Notes: generated by a model not told the origin, from the sequence alone. 64,000 nucleotides of DNA from Strigamia acuminata (GCA_949358305.1 OX442322.1:5890001-5954000), one strand, 5' to 3'; positions 1 through 9,928 are shown, counted from the stretch's first letter. Made by a program: numbers and translations.

Positions 1-801
1 ATTCTATTTTACTTATTTACAATAAATTATTCTTATCAAAATTCAATCAAATTTCCATCAAAAAATATTTACATTTATCAAACTTGTTCAATTTTAACAA
101 AGTTCGCAATGAATTTGCTTATCGCGTCTCGAATCATTCGTGTTGTTAGAACTAAATTTTCAATTCCTCTTTGAAATTTATTTTAATTTACTCTACTATG
201 CTATTAAATTCAGCATTTTATAATTTTAAAATTTTACCTAAATTGTTAAGCCTAATTAAAATTCAATGCAGATGAACGAAGATCGCGCTGGGTCCTTCCG
301 CGTCCCCGCCATTCGCACTTTCATTACTTCTTATTTATACCTTAAAATCATTTTATTTCACACTAATGTGTCATTAAATTTAACTCCTAATTATTTAAAA
401 TTTCAATTTTAAAATATTTTCACCTAATTAAAATTCTAACACGAATGAACGAACATGGCGATTAGTTTCACTTTACGAAAATCGCTCAAAAAAAACGTTT
501 AAAATCTCAAAATTCATCTCTAAAATCACTTAAAATTATCAATATCATTCATACAAACCTTTTGAAACACAATTTTATACACAAAATATAAATAAATAGA
601 CAAAAAAGGATTTTGTTTCCGGGTCACACTATGAGTTCGTGTTCACCGTAGCAAGAATCAATAGCAATGGCAATAGTCTTTTCGTTTCTGCGGTCTGAGT
701 CTGCGCGACCGGAAATCGTCTTTTTGTGTATTTGCGCCATCTTGTGGCGGATTTTTAAGTTGATTTTCATTATTTCCTATCAAAGGCTGTGGTTCAAATA
801 G
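1..801 (-). other. AT-rich 3' region of Gypsy-1, no gene seen
   Basis: This stretch follows the pol stop in the minus direction and is strongly AT-rich, with no supported coding sequence. Two degenerate copies of a block can be seen around 245-290 and 415-460: an Ata-rich tract next to a 'gaacgaa' core followed by a GC-richer patch. The proximal part (602-801) is GC-richer. It is interpreted as 3' untranslated sequence of Gypsy-1; I see no LTR start here. Confidence 0.5.
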
Positions 802-3800
802 CTATTTTAACGAGATTTGTTCTGTATCGTCCATGTAACGTTCCTTTGGTTTGATTTTCATCTTTTTAACTGGTTTTTCGATGTGTTCTACTACAATTTC
901 TCCTTTTTTACTGATTTTCTTTACTTTATCAGCAAATTTCACTTTCTTTTCTGGTAAATCTTTCAAAACTTCATCTATTTCTGGTTCAACTCGTTCTTTA
1001 TACGGTTTTAGTCTTTCTACATTCACTATATCTCTTTTCTTTCTTGTTGAATTGATTATTTCGTAATCATTCGGTGCAGTTCTTCGCACAATTTCGTATG
1101 GGCCGGAAAATTGTGGTAAAAGCTTCTCTGACAAGCCAACTTTTCTGTTGATGGTTTTCAAATAAACCAATTCACCTAGTTCAAACTCTTTGTTGACTCT
1201 ATCTTCATCAAACCTTTTCTTGCTTTTTGCAGATTGTTTTTCTAATCTTTCATTTGCAATTTTCCTGGCTGCTCGAATAAATTTCGCTGTCCTTAAAGTA
1301 AATTCTTTCTGTGGCAAATCAAGATTTACATCTACTGTCAAATCCACGTCATATCCTCGTAAGAGATAGTGTGGTGTATAGCCTGTTGTTTCATGAACTC
1401 CCGTGTTATATGAAAACAGAAGAAATGGAAGAAACTCGTTCCAGTCAGTATGTTCGTCGTTGACGTAACTTTGCAACATTTTTGCGAATGTCGCATTAAA
1501 TCTCTCAGTTAATCCGTTTGTTCTTGGATGACATCCTGACGTAGTTTTATACAAACTTTTAAACATATTTGAGACTTCCTCAACCATTTTATTTCTGTAT
1601 TCCGTTCCACGGTCGCTTAAAATTTCCCTTGGGCTGCCTTCTTTCAGAATCACTTCATACAACAAAGTTTTCGCTGCTTCTAAAGCTGTAGCTACTGCTG
1701 CTGGTCTAGCTATTGCAGATCTCGAAAGATAATCAGTTACAACAAAAACATGTTTATTTCCAAGTCGTGATAATGGAAATGGTCCAAGTGTATCTATTCC
1801 AATTCGTTCAAAGGGCTTTGAAACTGTCGACCATGGCTGCATTAATCCTTTAGCTGGTGTTGTCATTGTTTTTGCTTTTGCGCAGTGTTGGCAGGACAAG
1901 ACGTAATTTCTAACATCTTTGTAAATTCTTGTCCAGAAGAATCGTGTTCTTATTCGTTTCCACGTTTTTGCCAATCCCAAATGAGCTCCTAGTAATCCAT
2001 CAGGCATTTCATACAATACATCTTTTTGAAGTTGTTTTGGAACTACTAGTAATAAATCTTCCATGTTCAGGGAACTGTTAAGTTTTTTCTTCCTGAACAA
2101 CATTTTATTTTGAAGTACGAACTGCTTCAGCGGTCGTCTTCTCTTTCTTGGAAGTTGCTCTTGGCTTTCTAGCGCTGTTATGAGGTCCAGAAGTTTAGGA
2201 TCCTTCCTCTGCTCGGCAGGGAGGTCCAAATTTTCTAAGAGAAGCAAAGGCAATTTTTCGATTTCTTCTTCACTTAACTCTTCCTGGATCCTACTTAAAG
2301 CATCGGCATCTGAATGTTTCTTGCCGCTTTTATGAAATATTTCAAAATCATACTCAGCTAGTTGCAGCGCCCACCTGGCTAGACGTCCATTTGGATTTCG
2401 GACTCCTTTCAGCCATTGGAGAGCAGAATGGTCAGTGATTATTTGGAATTTCTGTCCATATAAGTACGGTCTGAACTTCTCAATAGCAAAAATGATTGCT
2501 AACATTTCCCTATCAGTTGCAGTGTAGTTCTGTTCAGCTGTGCTCATTAAACGACTTGCATAAGCAATGACACGCTCTTGATTATTGACTTTTTGTTTTA
2601 GGATTGCTCCTAAGCCATAGGCACTTGCATCAGTTGAAATCATGAAGGGCTGAGCGAAATTTGGATGCGCTAACACCGGCACTGTTACTAATGCTGTTCG
2701 AAGCGTGTGGAATGCTTTTTCATGGGGCGGCCCCCAGTCAAACTTTTCATCCTTTTTGGTTAAATTCACCAGAGGTTTGGAAATGTCCGCAAAACCAGCG
2801 ATGAACTTCCGGTAATACGAGCATAATCCAAGAAAACCACGTAGTTGTTTAACGTTCACAGGAATTGGAAACTTAGCTACTGAATCCAGATTCCTGGGAT
2901 CCGGTGAAATACCTTCAGCATCAACCACATGTCCGAGGTATCGTATGGTGTGTGTCGCAAATGTACATTTGCTCAGCTTAACTTTGAGATTCGCTGTTCT
3001 AAGCTTTTGGAAAACTGCCTCTAAATCGACAAGATGCTGGTCGAAAGTCTTTGAAAACACTATCAAATCGTCAAGATATGCAATACATACTTTTCCCAGG
3101 AGGTTACCAAGCACTTTGTTCATCAATTTTTGAAAGACGGCTGGGCTGTTACAAACGCCTTGTCCTAAAACGTTGAACTCATAATGGCCTGAATTCGTTG
3201 AAAATGCAGTCTTTTCCTTGTCCGCTTCATCGATTTCTACCTGGAAATATCCTTGGATTAGATCCATCATTGTAAAATACTTCGCACCCGCTAGTTGATC
3301 TAGGGTGTCGTCGATGCGCGGTAAGGGATAAACCATCTTCTTTGTTACTGCATTTAAACGTCTCCAATCAACGCAAAATCTCCATTTGCCGTCTCTTTTC
3401 TTGATGAGCAGTACTGGTGCACTCCATGGGCTCTCAGATTCTCTTATTACTCCCATCTCGAGTAACTTCTTTGTTTCAGCATCCTCGATTTCTTTTTCCT
3501 TAACAGATCGTCTATAAGGTTGTAAATGAATTGGAGGAGAATCTCCCGTATCAATTCGATGTTTAATCGCTTGAGCTCTGCCTAAGTCACTATCAGATGT
3601 TGCAAATCTATCTGAATTTTTCTCCAGCAACTGCAACATTAGCCCTTGTTGTGATGGCGTCATATTGTCATTTGTCATGGCCGTGCTAAAGTCAAAATGA
3701 TTATCTCTTTTTTCATCAAGCACGCCAGACTCAATTACATAAAATGCTTTTGCAATTGCTGAGTTGCGTCCTAAATAAATTGTCTTTTTAGTCGTATTTG

Positions 3801-4371
3801 CAACTCGCAGAACTCCTTCACCTTTTCTGAATTTGGTCAATGTTTTACAGCAAATCACTCCAAATCGATCTACTACTCCGCTAAGTGGTTCAATAAATAT
3901 TTCATCATCTATTTTCTTTGCAATTTTTATTGGTACTACACATTCATGTAAAGCTGGTATAGTAATAGGTTTCAAAACTCGAGCTATGTAATTTTGATCA
4001 GTATGATTCTTAGACATTGGGAAAATTTCTTGTTGTTCATCTTTTGGGCCTACAAAGATCTTCTGATGGTCGTAATCAAGTTTACACCTCGCAGATGTCA
4101 GAAAGCTGTGTCCCAGCAGTAAATGGTGGCCAAATCCGTTGACGATCAGCACTTCAATGGTATATTGCTGTTGTCCAACGTCAATAGTAATCTTGGTTTT
4201 TCCTTCTGGGATTATTATCGAACCATCTACAACTCTAAGTCGAATGTATGGACATGGTTGATATTTGAGCTGCAATGTTCTTACCAAATCTTCATTGATA
4301 ATATTACGATAACCTCCAGAATCCAAGACACCTGTTATCTCCATACCATTCACCACTATTGGAATTTGCAA
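802..4371 (-). CDS. pol: Gypsy-1 Pol polyprotein (protease, RT, RNase H, integrase)
   Basis: The ORF of 1189 codons opens after a TGA at 4383-4381; the first listed codon is TTG, so the protein is probably made by fusion to Gag or by internal initiation. Domains in order: aspartic protease with LDSGG (D about residue 17), reverse transcriptase with YLDD (about residues 431-434), RNase H with STDAS (about 578), TDHSAL and DADALSR (about 690), then integrase with a zinc-binding region and a core. The integrase core triad is visible as GIDTLG (about 858), SDRGTEY (about 920) and TERFN (about 956). The first histidine of the integrase HHCC finger is not evident (a Glu/Tyr context precedes GAHLG). 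The C-terminus is Lys-rich with no chromodomain recognised. Length is normal for Ty3/gypsy Pol. Reading frame is the same as gag, separated by two stops. Confidence 0.93.
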   Translation of the reverse strand: MQIPIVVNGMEITGVLDSGGYRNIINEDLVRTLQLKYQPCPYIRLRVVDGSIIIPEGKTKITIDVGQQQYTIEVLIVNGFGHHLLLGHSFLTSARCKLDYDHQKIFVGPKDEQQEIFPMSKNHTDQNYIARVLKPITIPALHECVVPIKIAKKIDDEIFIEPLSGVVDRFGVICCKTLTKFRKGEGVLRVANTTKKTIYLGRNSAIAKAFYVIESGVLDEKRDNHFDFSTAMTNDNMTPSQQGLMLQLLEKNSDRFATSDSDLGRAQAIKHRIDTGDSPPIHLQPYRRSVKEKEIEDAETKKLLEMGVIRESESPWSAPVLLIKKRDGKWRFCVDWRRLNAVTKKMVYPLPRIDDTLDQLAGAKYFTMMDLIQGYFQVEIDEADKEKTAFSTNSGHYEFNVLGQGVCNSPAVFQKLMNKVLGNLLGKVCIAYLDDLIVFSKTFDQHLVDLEAVFQKLRTANLKVKLSKCTFATHTIRYLGHVVDAEGISPDPRNLDSVAKFPIPVNVKQLRGFLGLCSYYRKFIAGFADISKPLVNLTKKDEKFDWGPPHEKAFHTLRTALVTVPVLAHPNFAQPFMISTDASAYGLGAILKQKVNNQERVIAYASRLMSTAEQNYTATDREMLAIIFAIEKFRPYLYGQKFQIITDHSALQWLKGVRNPNGRLARWALQLAEYDFEIFHKSGKKHSDADALSRIQEELSEEEIEKLPLLLLENLDLPAEQRKDPKLLDLITALESQEQLPRKRRRPLKQFVLQNKMLFRKKKLNSSLNMEDLLLVVPKQLQKDVLYEMPDGLLGAHLGLAKTWKRIRTRFFWTRIYKDVRNYVLSCQHCAKAKTMTTPAKGLMQPWSTVSKPFERIGIDTLGPFPLSRLGNKHVFVVTDYLSRSAIARPAAVATALEAAKTLLYEVILKEGSPREILSDRGTEYRNKMVEEVSNMFKSLYKTTSGCHPRTNGLTERFNATFAKMLQSYVNDEHTDWNEFLPFLLFSYNTGVHETTGYTPHYLLRGYDVDLTVDVNLDLPQKEFTLRTAKFIRAARKIANERLEKQSAKSKKRFDEDRVNKEFELGELVYLKTINRKVGLSEKLLPQFSGPYEIVRRTAPNDYEIINSTRKKRDIVNVERLKPYKERVEPEIDEVLKDLPEKKVKFADKVKKISKKGEIVVEHIEKPVKKMKIKPKERYMDDTEQISLK

Positions 4372-4440
4372 AAGGTCAACTCAATGATTTCTAACTTCCT
4401 TTTTCTTCTTTTCTTTTTGTTATTTCGTTTTGTGGCCATT
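4372..4440 (-). other. Gypsy-1 gag-pol junction: two in-frame stops, purine-rich
   Basis: Gag ends in TAG at 4443-4441 and pol opens after TGA at 4383-4381; both lie in the same reading frame, about 60 nt apart. The intervening minus-strand sequence is strongly purine-rich (runs of AAAAG and GAAG). A second frame that is open from 4865 to 4356 spans both stops, but using it would need two frame changes. Confidence 0.6.
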
Positions 4441-5898
4441 CTAGTTTCCCGATGCATTAGGTGGTCCACCACGTGGGGCTCCTCGATTTCCTCGGCCTTG
4501 GTAATTTTCAATAAAATTTTTACCTTTATAATTTGGATTTTTGGGATGACCTTGGTTATTTGGATTCCCCTGTTGTCTTTGACCTTGTGGTAGGTTCCTT
4601 TGCTGTTGAGGTGGATTCCATTGCTGTTGAGGTGGATTCCATTGCTGTTGTGGATATTGCTGTTGGATTCCTTGACCTGGATTATTCCACTGATTATTCC
4701 AATTACCTCTGTTTTGACCTTTATTATTATTCCACCATCCTCGTTGTTGTCCAGGTCGTCCTCTAAAGTTACCTCTATTGTAGAACTGCGCCTGGTTTGG
4801 ATGTGGTGTATACCATTGGTTTTGATAGAAAACTGGAGTAACCTCTGCATATTGAACACCCCCAAACTGCTGCTGTTGTCTTAGCACTTTGACCTCTGCT
4901 AACAACTCGTCTTTTGTTTTATTGACGTCGCTCGGTTCTACCAAGCAACTCGGTGTCACCTCACTAGGTGTATCAACAGCTTTTTGCAGTAGGGTTAGTA
5001 AAACTTCTGCAGGGTCCTTGCTGAATGCATGAGCTTCCAATAACCCAAGTTGAGATGTTAGTTGATCCAACGTCTTCGGAAAATTGACTACTAATTTATC
5101 TCTAGTCGCCTTTTTAAGTGTCTGAAACACATGAAATATCTTTTGCTCTTCAGTGAATGATGGTCTCGCAAAAGAACATTCTTTTAGTATCTTCTGCATG
5201 TGTTCCAAAGCTGTTCCATCCTTGTGCTGCATTGCCTGTAATTTTGACAGAATTGTTGTTATTTGTCGTCTAAATTTAGTCTTCAACGCACCTTTCCATT
5301 GTGTCCACATTCTAGTCGGATGCAACGGAAGTTGATCTAAATACCATGACGATGCGGAAGATTTCAGCACAATTGACAAATGTTTAATACGTTCAGTATC
5401 GTTGGCGATCGTATCTTCATATCCGATCAGCCATGTGTCAATATTTCCTGTAGCCGGATCAAAGTCAACTGGATTTCTTCTATTGATCACTAAGTTTTGT
5501 AACACTGTCTGTATTGCTACTAGTTCTGATGATGGTGAAGCATTAGCCATTTCAGTAGAAGATTGTTCACTTTTTATTGTCACTTGTGATTGAATTATTC
5601 CTTCGTGCTCCTCAATATCCTTGGCTGCGTCCTCAAATGCGTTATCCAAATTTATCTGCGCACTTTCCAAAAGATCACCTAATTCCAATTGTTCTTCAGG
5701 CAGTAACCAATTATACACACCTGGATCTATTAGTCTTTTATTACGCTGCTCGGGAGTTTCAAGATCTTCCCTTTTTTGTGTTTTTTGTTCACCTTTGGAT
5801 TTTGATCTATACTTCCGACCAGTTACTTTATCATCAGGTGGTTCCTTCGGTGAATCACGTTCACCTGGTTCCTTTTTCGAAAACAGATAATCCGTCAC
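4441..5898 (-). CDS. gag: Gypsy-1 Gag with a Q/N/RGG-rich tail, no zinc knuckle
   Basis: The frame encodes about 485 residues. The middle (about residues 150-290) fits a Ty3/gypsy capsid region with the WYLDQLPLHP-type patch followed by Trp and basic residues. The tail has tandem QQQWNPP units and ends in Arg-Gly-rich sequence instead of a CCHC knuckle, so RNA binding is probably by the RGG-like tail (inference). The start is unclear: the frame continues upstream from 5898 through the Copia-A target site to a TAG just past it without meeting an ATG, and the codon at 5898 is GTG. The first in-frame ATG is more than 100 codons in. Copia-A inserted within this 5' part of the frame, so the copy is now broken. 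Confidence 0.8.
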   Translation of the reverse strand: MTDYLFSKKEPGERDSPKEPPDDKVTGRKYRSKSKGEQKTQKREDLETPEQRNKRLIDPGVYNWLLPEEQLELGDLLESAQINLDNAFEDAAKDIEEHEGIIQSQVTIKSEQSSTEMANASPSSELVAIQTVLQNLVINRRNPVDFDPATGNIDTWLIGYEDTIANDTERIKHLSIVLKSSASSWYLDQLPLHPTRMWTQWKGALKTKFRRQITTILSKLQAMQHKDGTALEHMQKILKECSFARPSFTEEQKIFHVFQTLKKATRDKLVVNFPKTLDQLTSQLGLLEAHAFSKDPAEVLLTLLQKAVDTPSEVTPSCLVEPSDVNKTKDELLAEVKVLRQQQQFGGVQYAEVTPVFYQNQWYTPHPNQAQFYNRGNFRGRPGQQRGWWNNNKGQNRGNWNNQWNNPGQGIQQQYPQQQWNPPQQQWNPPQQQRNLPQGQRQQGNPNNQGHPKNPNYKGKNFIENYQGRGNRGAPRGGPPNASGN

Positions 5899-5907
5899 TA
5901 CTTGTGC

Positions 5908-5912
5908 AAATT
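5908..5912. repeat. Target-site duplication AAATT, left copy (Copia-A)
   Basis: The five bases AAATT directly before the 5' LTR are repeated directly after the 3' LTR at 10228-10232, as expected for a copia-type integrase. Confidence 0.92.
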
Positions 5913-6227
5913 TGTTAGGTTATTACATGTATTACTTACTGTATATTTATGTCGTATCATCAAGTGGTATTATACTCTCTGTTAATTACGTGTATATTAT
6001 ATTACTACATTTAGTATGACGAGTGTATGTATTTTCTCACATATAACTTATGTATTATGCCTATAGGTGGCCTTGTATACCTTTGGAGTCTCATGACTTG
6101 AGAATAAACTCACTCTCTATGTTGATTCACACCTGTGAACACCTGACTTGCTTATTGCTTCATCTGGAGTTTTTCCACACCACTGACAACTTATACAACT
6201 CACACAAATTAGGAGCTGTATTTAACA
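5913..6227 (+). repeat. 5' LTR of Copia-A (315 bp)
   Basis: Starts TGTTAGG and ends TTTAACA, and matches 9929-10227 except for a 16-bp stretch missing from the 3' copy. A polyadenylation signal AATAAA lies in the AGAATAAACTC context. The LTR-primer site spacing is one base. Confidence 0.93.
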
Positions 6228-6228
6228 A

Positions 6229-6239
6229 GGTTATGGGCC
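6229..6239 (+). other. Primer-binding site of Copia-A (initiator tRNA-Met fragment)
   Basis: GGTTATGGGCC, one base after the LTR, is complementary to the anticodon-stem side of eukaryotic initiator tRNA-Met rather than its 3' CCA end. This is the priming known for Drosophila copia, which uses a cleaved half tRNA. Confidence 0.8.
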
Positions 6240-6485
6240 TCAATAATGCAGGAAAAGTGTCCAGAGTGAATTTGAAGCATTTAGAGATCAGCAGTGAATT
6301 TTCTCCTCCAAATCCAAGATGGCGGCGCCCATGGTAGAAGTAAACAAGTTGTCTTCTTGCCTGGATTTCACGTATTTCGAGCCAACAATTGGATGCCAAG
6401 CTGTGCAGGATCATTGAAGGGTTCGAAAATAACAATAGACATATTATTTAAACAAGTTTTCCCTTTTTTTTGGAATTTTCGTCCA

Positions 6486-6524
6486 CGTATCGCAAGGTGC
6501 GATACGTATCGTCAACGCGACGAT
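6486..6524 (+). promoter_or_regulatory. Double hairpin in Copia-A leader
   Basis: Hairpin 1 pairs CGTATCGC (6486-6493) with GCGATACG (6499-6506) around the loop AAGGT. Hairpin 2 pairs ATCGTC (6508-6513) with GACGAT (6519-6524) around AACGC. The same arrangement is kept in Copia-C and, with different bases but preserved pairing, in Copia-B. A packaging, dimerisation or translation role is only inferred. Confidence 0.6.
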
Positions 6525-6574
6525 ATTTTCGGCTGGGAAACGTAGGCGATACGACGGCGACTGGACCGGTCAAC

Positions 6575-6589
6575 CACACGCGAAGTGTG
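6575..6589 (+). promoter_or_regulatory. GNGAA-loop hairpin 1, Copia-A
   Basis: CACAC and GTGTG pair around the pentaloop GCGAA. The element recurs at 6743-6757 and at equivalent places in Copia-B and Copia-C. Confidence 0.55.
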
Positions 6590-6625
6590 AATCCAAATCG
6601 TCAAGAAACAACGTGAATAACGACG

Positions 6626-6696
6626 GACAATTTTTGCGAACAATTTGCGGATTTGAGACGGAACAATTTTTGCGAACAATTTGCGGATTTGAGACG
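6626..6696 (+). repeat. 35-36 bp tandem duplication in the Copia-A leader
   Basis: Two head-to-tail copies of a unit running from ACAATTTTTGCG to GATTTGAGACG; Copia-C has a single copy at the same place, so this is a copy-specific duplication. Confidence 0.85.
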
Positions 6697-6742
6697 AAAC
6701 AACACGAAATTCGAGGAGAAAAGAACAATAGTGGATTTCAAC

Positions 6743-6757
6743 TGCACGTGAAGTGTA
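6743..6757 (+). promoter_or_regulatory. GNGAA-loop hairpin 2, Copia-A
   Basis: TGCAC and GTGTA pair (one G-U) around the pentaloop GTGAA, about 230 nt before the start codon. Confidence 0.5.
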
Positions 6758-6990
6758 ATTCGACGAGAAATACAAGCGGAAACATCTCGAATTCATCATA
6801 TTTATGAACAATACTAGTGTTTATTTCGAATATTATTTGAATACATTTATTAGCTTAGTACTGTGTTAGGATTTACTACTAACTTATCTATAAGAGCGAA
6901 CTAACATCACAACTTTGCACTTTGTTGTGATAAACCAGTACAGAAAGTGTTTTTGGGGTGGTTTGTGTACAAAAGTGCTACTATTTTGCC

Positions 6991-9894
6991 ATGGATTCGG
7001 ACAAATTAGAAAGAAAAGTGACATTATTGAACAGAACCAATTATGACACGTGGAAACAACAGGTTAAAGTTTTGTTGATGCATCATGGTTGCTGGGCCTT
7101 CACAGATGGCTCAGAAGAAGCATTGGCACCAGGAGCATCATGGCGGGACCGTTCCGACTATAAGCTGAGAAAAGGCAGAGCTTTTAGTCTCATCTACTAC
7201 TCCATCGAGGAGCAATACCACGAATTGCTCAGTGGCGTTGAAGATGCGAAATTAGCCTGGAACACACTAAAACTGAACTTTGAACCGGTTTCTCGTGCAC
7301 GCATTATACGTTTGCTGGACGAATTTTTCAACTTAAAATACGACAAGGAAACGGAAACAATTGGCGTATTTGCAGCGAAAATAAGGAATGCAGCGAGAAA
7401 ACTAGCAGATGTGAAACATCAATTGGACAATCTTTATCAAGCTTTCCAGCTGATACGATATTTGCCGCAGGAATATCAATCCATCGTACAAGCAATCTAC
7501 AGATGGGAAGATGCGAATTTCACTTTAGAGAAAGTCGAGGCCGAACTGGTTGCGGAAGAAAGACGTCTAGCCCAACAAAAGAGGGATTCGGGCCAGGGGC
7601 CAATCATTGACGCCTTCAGTACAGGACCAGGTTCTGCCAACACAAAGAACAGTGATAATTCGAAACCTCAACAACAAGGGAACTTTAGCCAAAACAACCG
7701 TGGATATCAAAGCGGACAAAAGGGCGGCAAATCAAACTATCGAGGTGGCAAGAATATGAGAGGAAATTTTAGAGGAAATGCGACCGGGTCAACGGGACGG
7801 GGGCCGTGTTTCTGGTGCAACCAACATGGACATTGGGCCAAAGACTGCACAACACAATTGCAATTGGCGCCAACTAGCAACATGAAGTCAAACACGGTTG
7901 AAGAACTTGACACCGCCATGTTGGATGTTGGTTTCCTCACGGAATTGAGTAAAGAAGAGATGTTGCAATGCAGTGGAACCTGCAATTGTTGGATTTATGA
8001 CACAGGGGCAACAGGACATTTTTGTAAAGACAAAACTCAATTTCACAACTTTAAAGAAACCACAGGAACAATCAGTCAAGCCGACAAGAAAACACTCATC
8101 CAAATACAAGGAGTTGGAGATGTGCGCATAATGTGCTTAGTTGGAACTGAAACAATTCCAATAACACTAAAGAAAGTTTATTATGCACCGGACTTGAGAA
8201 GAAACTTATTATCGGGGCCGTGCATCGACGAAGCACGATGCAGAGTCGCAATTGGTGCAGGATTGGTGAAGATTTTCGATCCACAATGGAAAAGACAACT
8301 AATGCAAGGAGTTAAAAAGGATCGACTCTACTATATCCAAATTAGCGATGAGAAGCCCGACATTGAGAAATTGAAAGAAATGGAGACAAACAAGGCGAAT
8401 ACTAGTGAAGAAAAGAAACAACAACCCGCTGGACTAAGCAAAACAACGTCCAATCCAGAAGAGGCACGACTTTGGCACGAGCGACTTGGACATATTCATT
8501 TTCCTAGTGTGCAACAAATGAGCAAAACAGAAGCTGTAATTGGATTGCCGATGCTCGACGTGCCGATCACGCAGTGTGATGTGTGCACACTTGCGAAGAA
8601 GAAATCAGTGTCACACAAGTCAATACCGGGAATTAGGTCGAAGGGGCCGCTGGAACTTTTGCACGTGGATGTGTGCGGGGCGTTTGGAACCCCTACACTA
8701 TCAGGGAACAGATATTTCCTCACTATCACGGATGACTATTCACGATACTCGACAGTATATCTGATGAAACAAAAGGACGAGGTATTCGAGTTGTTTAAGA
8801 AGCATGTCAAACGAATTGAGCGCTTACTCGGAAAATCGATTTTGGCAATACGAACAGACAATGGGATGGAGTTCTGTTCCAACAAATTTGGACAGTACCT
8901 TGAGGAACAAGGAATTGCACACGAGAGAACAAACGCGTACACGCCAGTCCAGAACGGTGTTTCTGAAAGATTAAACCAGACATTGGCGAATGGGATGCGA
9001 GCTCTTGTGTACGATGCACAATTGGAGCACCGATTTTGGGGTGAAGCAATTTTAACATTTAACTACCTCAGGAACAGAATTGCCAAGTTAAATTCCGAGA
9101 AAACGCCAATGGAACTTTATTATGGCCGAAAACCATCTTTGCGTCATTTGAGAAAGTTTGGAAGTCTCTGCTTTGTGAAAAAGAAAGTACGAGACGGAAA
9201 GATAGATAATAAGGGCATACATGGAATTATGCTCGGGTATTCGAGGATTACCAAAGGATATAGGATTTGGCTACCAGACTTTTCCAAAGTCATTGAAACC
9301 AACGATGTGAAATTCGTTGAAAGCAGACGCGGAGTTGAAGACGTGCTGGGCCTCCCGGAGAAATACACCACATATATTGACAACTTAGAAGATAATTTGG
9401 ACGACAACGATCGCCAATATTACTCCGATGAAGACGTCAGACCACCGCTACCTCCGCCGCACCCAGTCAAGAAAAGAGAAGATCCAGAACTGGAATTGCC
9501 TCCAGTAAAATTGAAGTTTAGACTGCCGAACGAGAAGTTGCAACATAACGTACCAGAAGCAAAATTTCCAAACGTTTTGCTACAACCTGGACAAGCACCT
9601 TTGGATCCAGTTGCAACAATACCTGCACTCGTTTGGAAGAAAACGGAAAAGACTCGACCAACTGGACATAAGGATTATGAATACACAATAGAGGGGTACG
9701 ACAAGCCTAAACTTCGATCGATACCAGATGTGAAACGCTATTGTGCAGACCATAATCTACGTGTACCAGAACACCTTTTTGACGACAAAAGAAAAAAGAA
9801 GTCTTCTGAGTCGAACACAACAATGGATGATTTAATCCTCGATTTAGAAGTAAATCACTTAGAAGTTCTGCAATCGTTTTCTGGTCGATATTAG
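6991..9894 (+). CDS. Copia-A truncated Gag-protease-integrase polyprotein
   Basis: The start is the ATG at 6991, because the same MDSDKL start is the first ATG in Copia-B; an ATG 33 bases upstream in frame is also present. Domains in order: UBN2-type gag (residues 1-200), a CCHC knuckle CFWCNQHGHWAKDC (about 272), aspartic protease with DTGAT (about 335), a GAG-pre-integrase HHCC finger with HERLGHIHF, and an integrase core (LHVDVCG, RTDNGMEF, SERLNQ). After about residue 955 the sequence leaves the Copia-C alignment and ends in a short novel tail with TAG. The RT and RNase H are deleted, so the copy would need an enzyme supplied in trans. Codon use is AT-leaning like the other copia copies. 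Confidence 0.9.
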   Translation: MDSDKLERKVTLLNRTNYDTWKQQVKVLLMHHGCWAFTDGSEEALAPGASWRDRSDYKLRKGRAFSLIYYSIEEQYHELLSGVEDAKLAWNTLKLNFEPVSRARIIRLLDEFFNLKYDKETETIGVFAAKIRNAARKLADVKHQLDNLYQAFQLIRYLPQEYQSIVQAIYRWEDANFTLEKVEAELVAEERRLAQQKRDSGQGPIIDAFSTGPGSANTKNSDNSKPQQQGNFSQNNRGYQSGQKGGKSNYRGGKNMRGNFRGNATGSTGRGPCFWCNQHGHWAKDCTTQLQLAPTSNMKSNTVEELDTAMLDVGFLTELSKEEMLQCSGTCNCWIYDTGATGHFCKDKTQFHNFKETTGTISQADKKTLIQIQGVGDVRIMCLVGTETIPITLKKVYYAPDLRRNLLSGPCIDEARCRVAIGAGLVKIFDPQWKRQLMQGVKKDRLYYIQISDEKPDIEKLKEMETNKANTSEEKKQQPAGLSKTTSNPEEARLWHERLGHIHFPSVQQMSKTEAVIGLPMLDVPITQCDVCTLAKKKSVSHKSIPGIRSKGPLELLHVDVCGAFGTPTLSGNRYFLTITDDYSRYSTVYLMKQKDEVFELFKKHVKRIERLLGKSILAIRTDNGMEFCSNKFGQYLEEQGIAHERTNAYTPVQNGVSERLNQTLANGMRALVYDAQLEHRFWGEAILTFNYLRNRIAKLNSEKTPMELYYGRKPSLRHLRKFGSLCFVKKKVRDGKIDNKGIHGIMLGYSRITKGYRIWLPDFSKVIETNDVKFVESRRGVEDVLGLPEKYTTYIDNLEDNLDDNDRQYYSDEDVRPPLPPPHPVKKREDPELELPPVKLKFRLPNEKLQHNVPEAKFPNVLLQPGQAPLDPVATIPALVWKKTEKTRPTGHKDYEYTIEGYDKPKLRSIPDVKRYCADHNLRVPEHLFDDKRKKKSSESNTTMDDLILDLEVNHLEVLQSFSGRY

Positions 9895-9916
9895 TTCTCT
9901 ACGCACTTGATTATAC

Positions 9917-9928
9917 GAGGGGGCCGAT
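9917..9928 (+). other. Polypurine tract of Copia-A
   Basis: GAGGGGGCCGA directly before the 3' LTR; its retention shows that the internal deletion ended upstream of it. Confidence 0.7.

Larger units (their letters stand above)
6240..6990 (+). other. Copia-A leader with conserved hairpins
   Basis: This is the untranslated leader between primer site and gag. It contains two adjacent perfect hairpins at 6486-6524, two small GNGAA-loop hairpins (6575-6589, 6743-6757) and a 35-36 bp tandem duplication (6626-6696) that Copia-C has only once. It is otherwise very similar to the Copia-C leader. Confidence 0.75.

Noticed and set aside
1-801. 3' LTR of Gypsy-1 inside the window
   Set aside because: The LTR start TGTCACGT and the sequence after it at 11618 have no match in 1-801; the 3' LTR must be left of the window.
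4356-4865. Open frame on the minus strand spanning the Gypsy-1 gag-pol junction
   Set aside because: It is the alternate frame of the Gln/Asn-rich gag tail; using it to join gag and pol would need two opposite frame changes, and it shows no domain.
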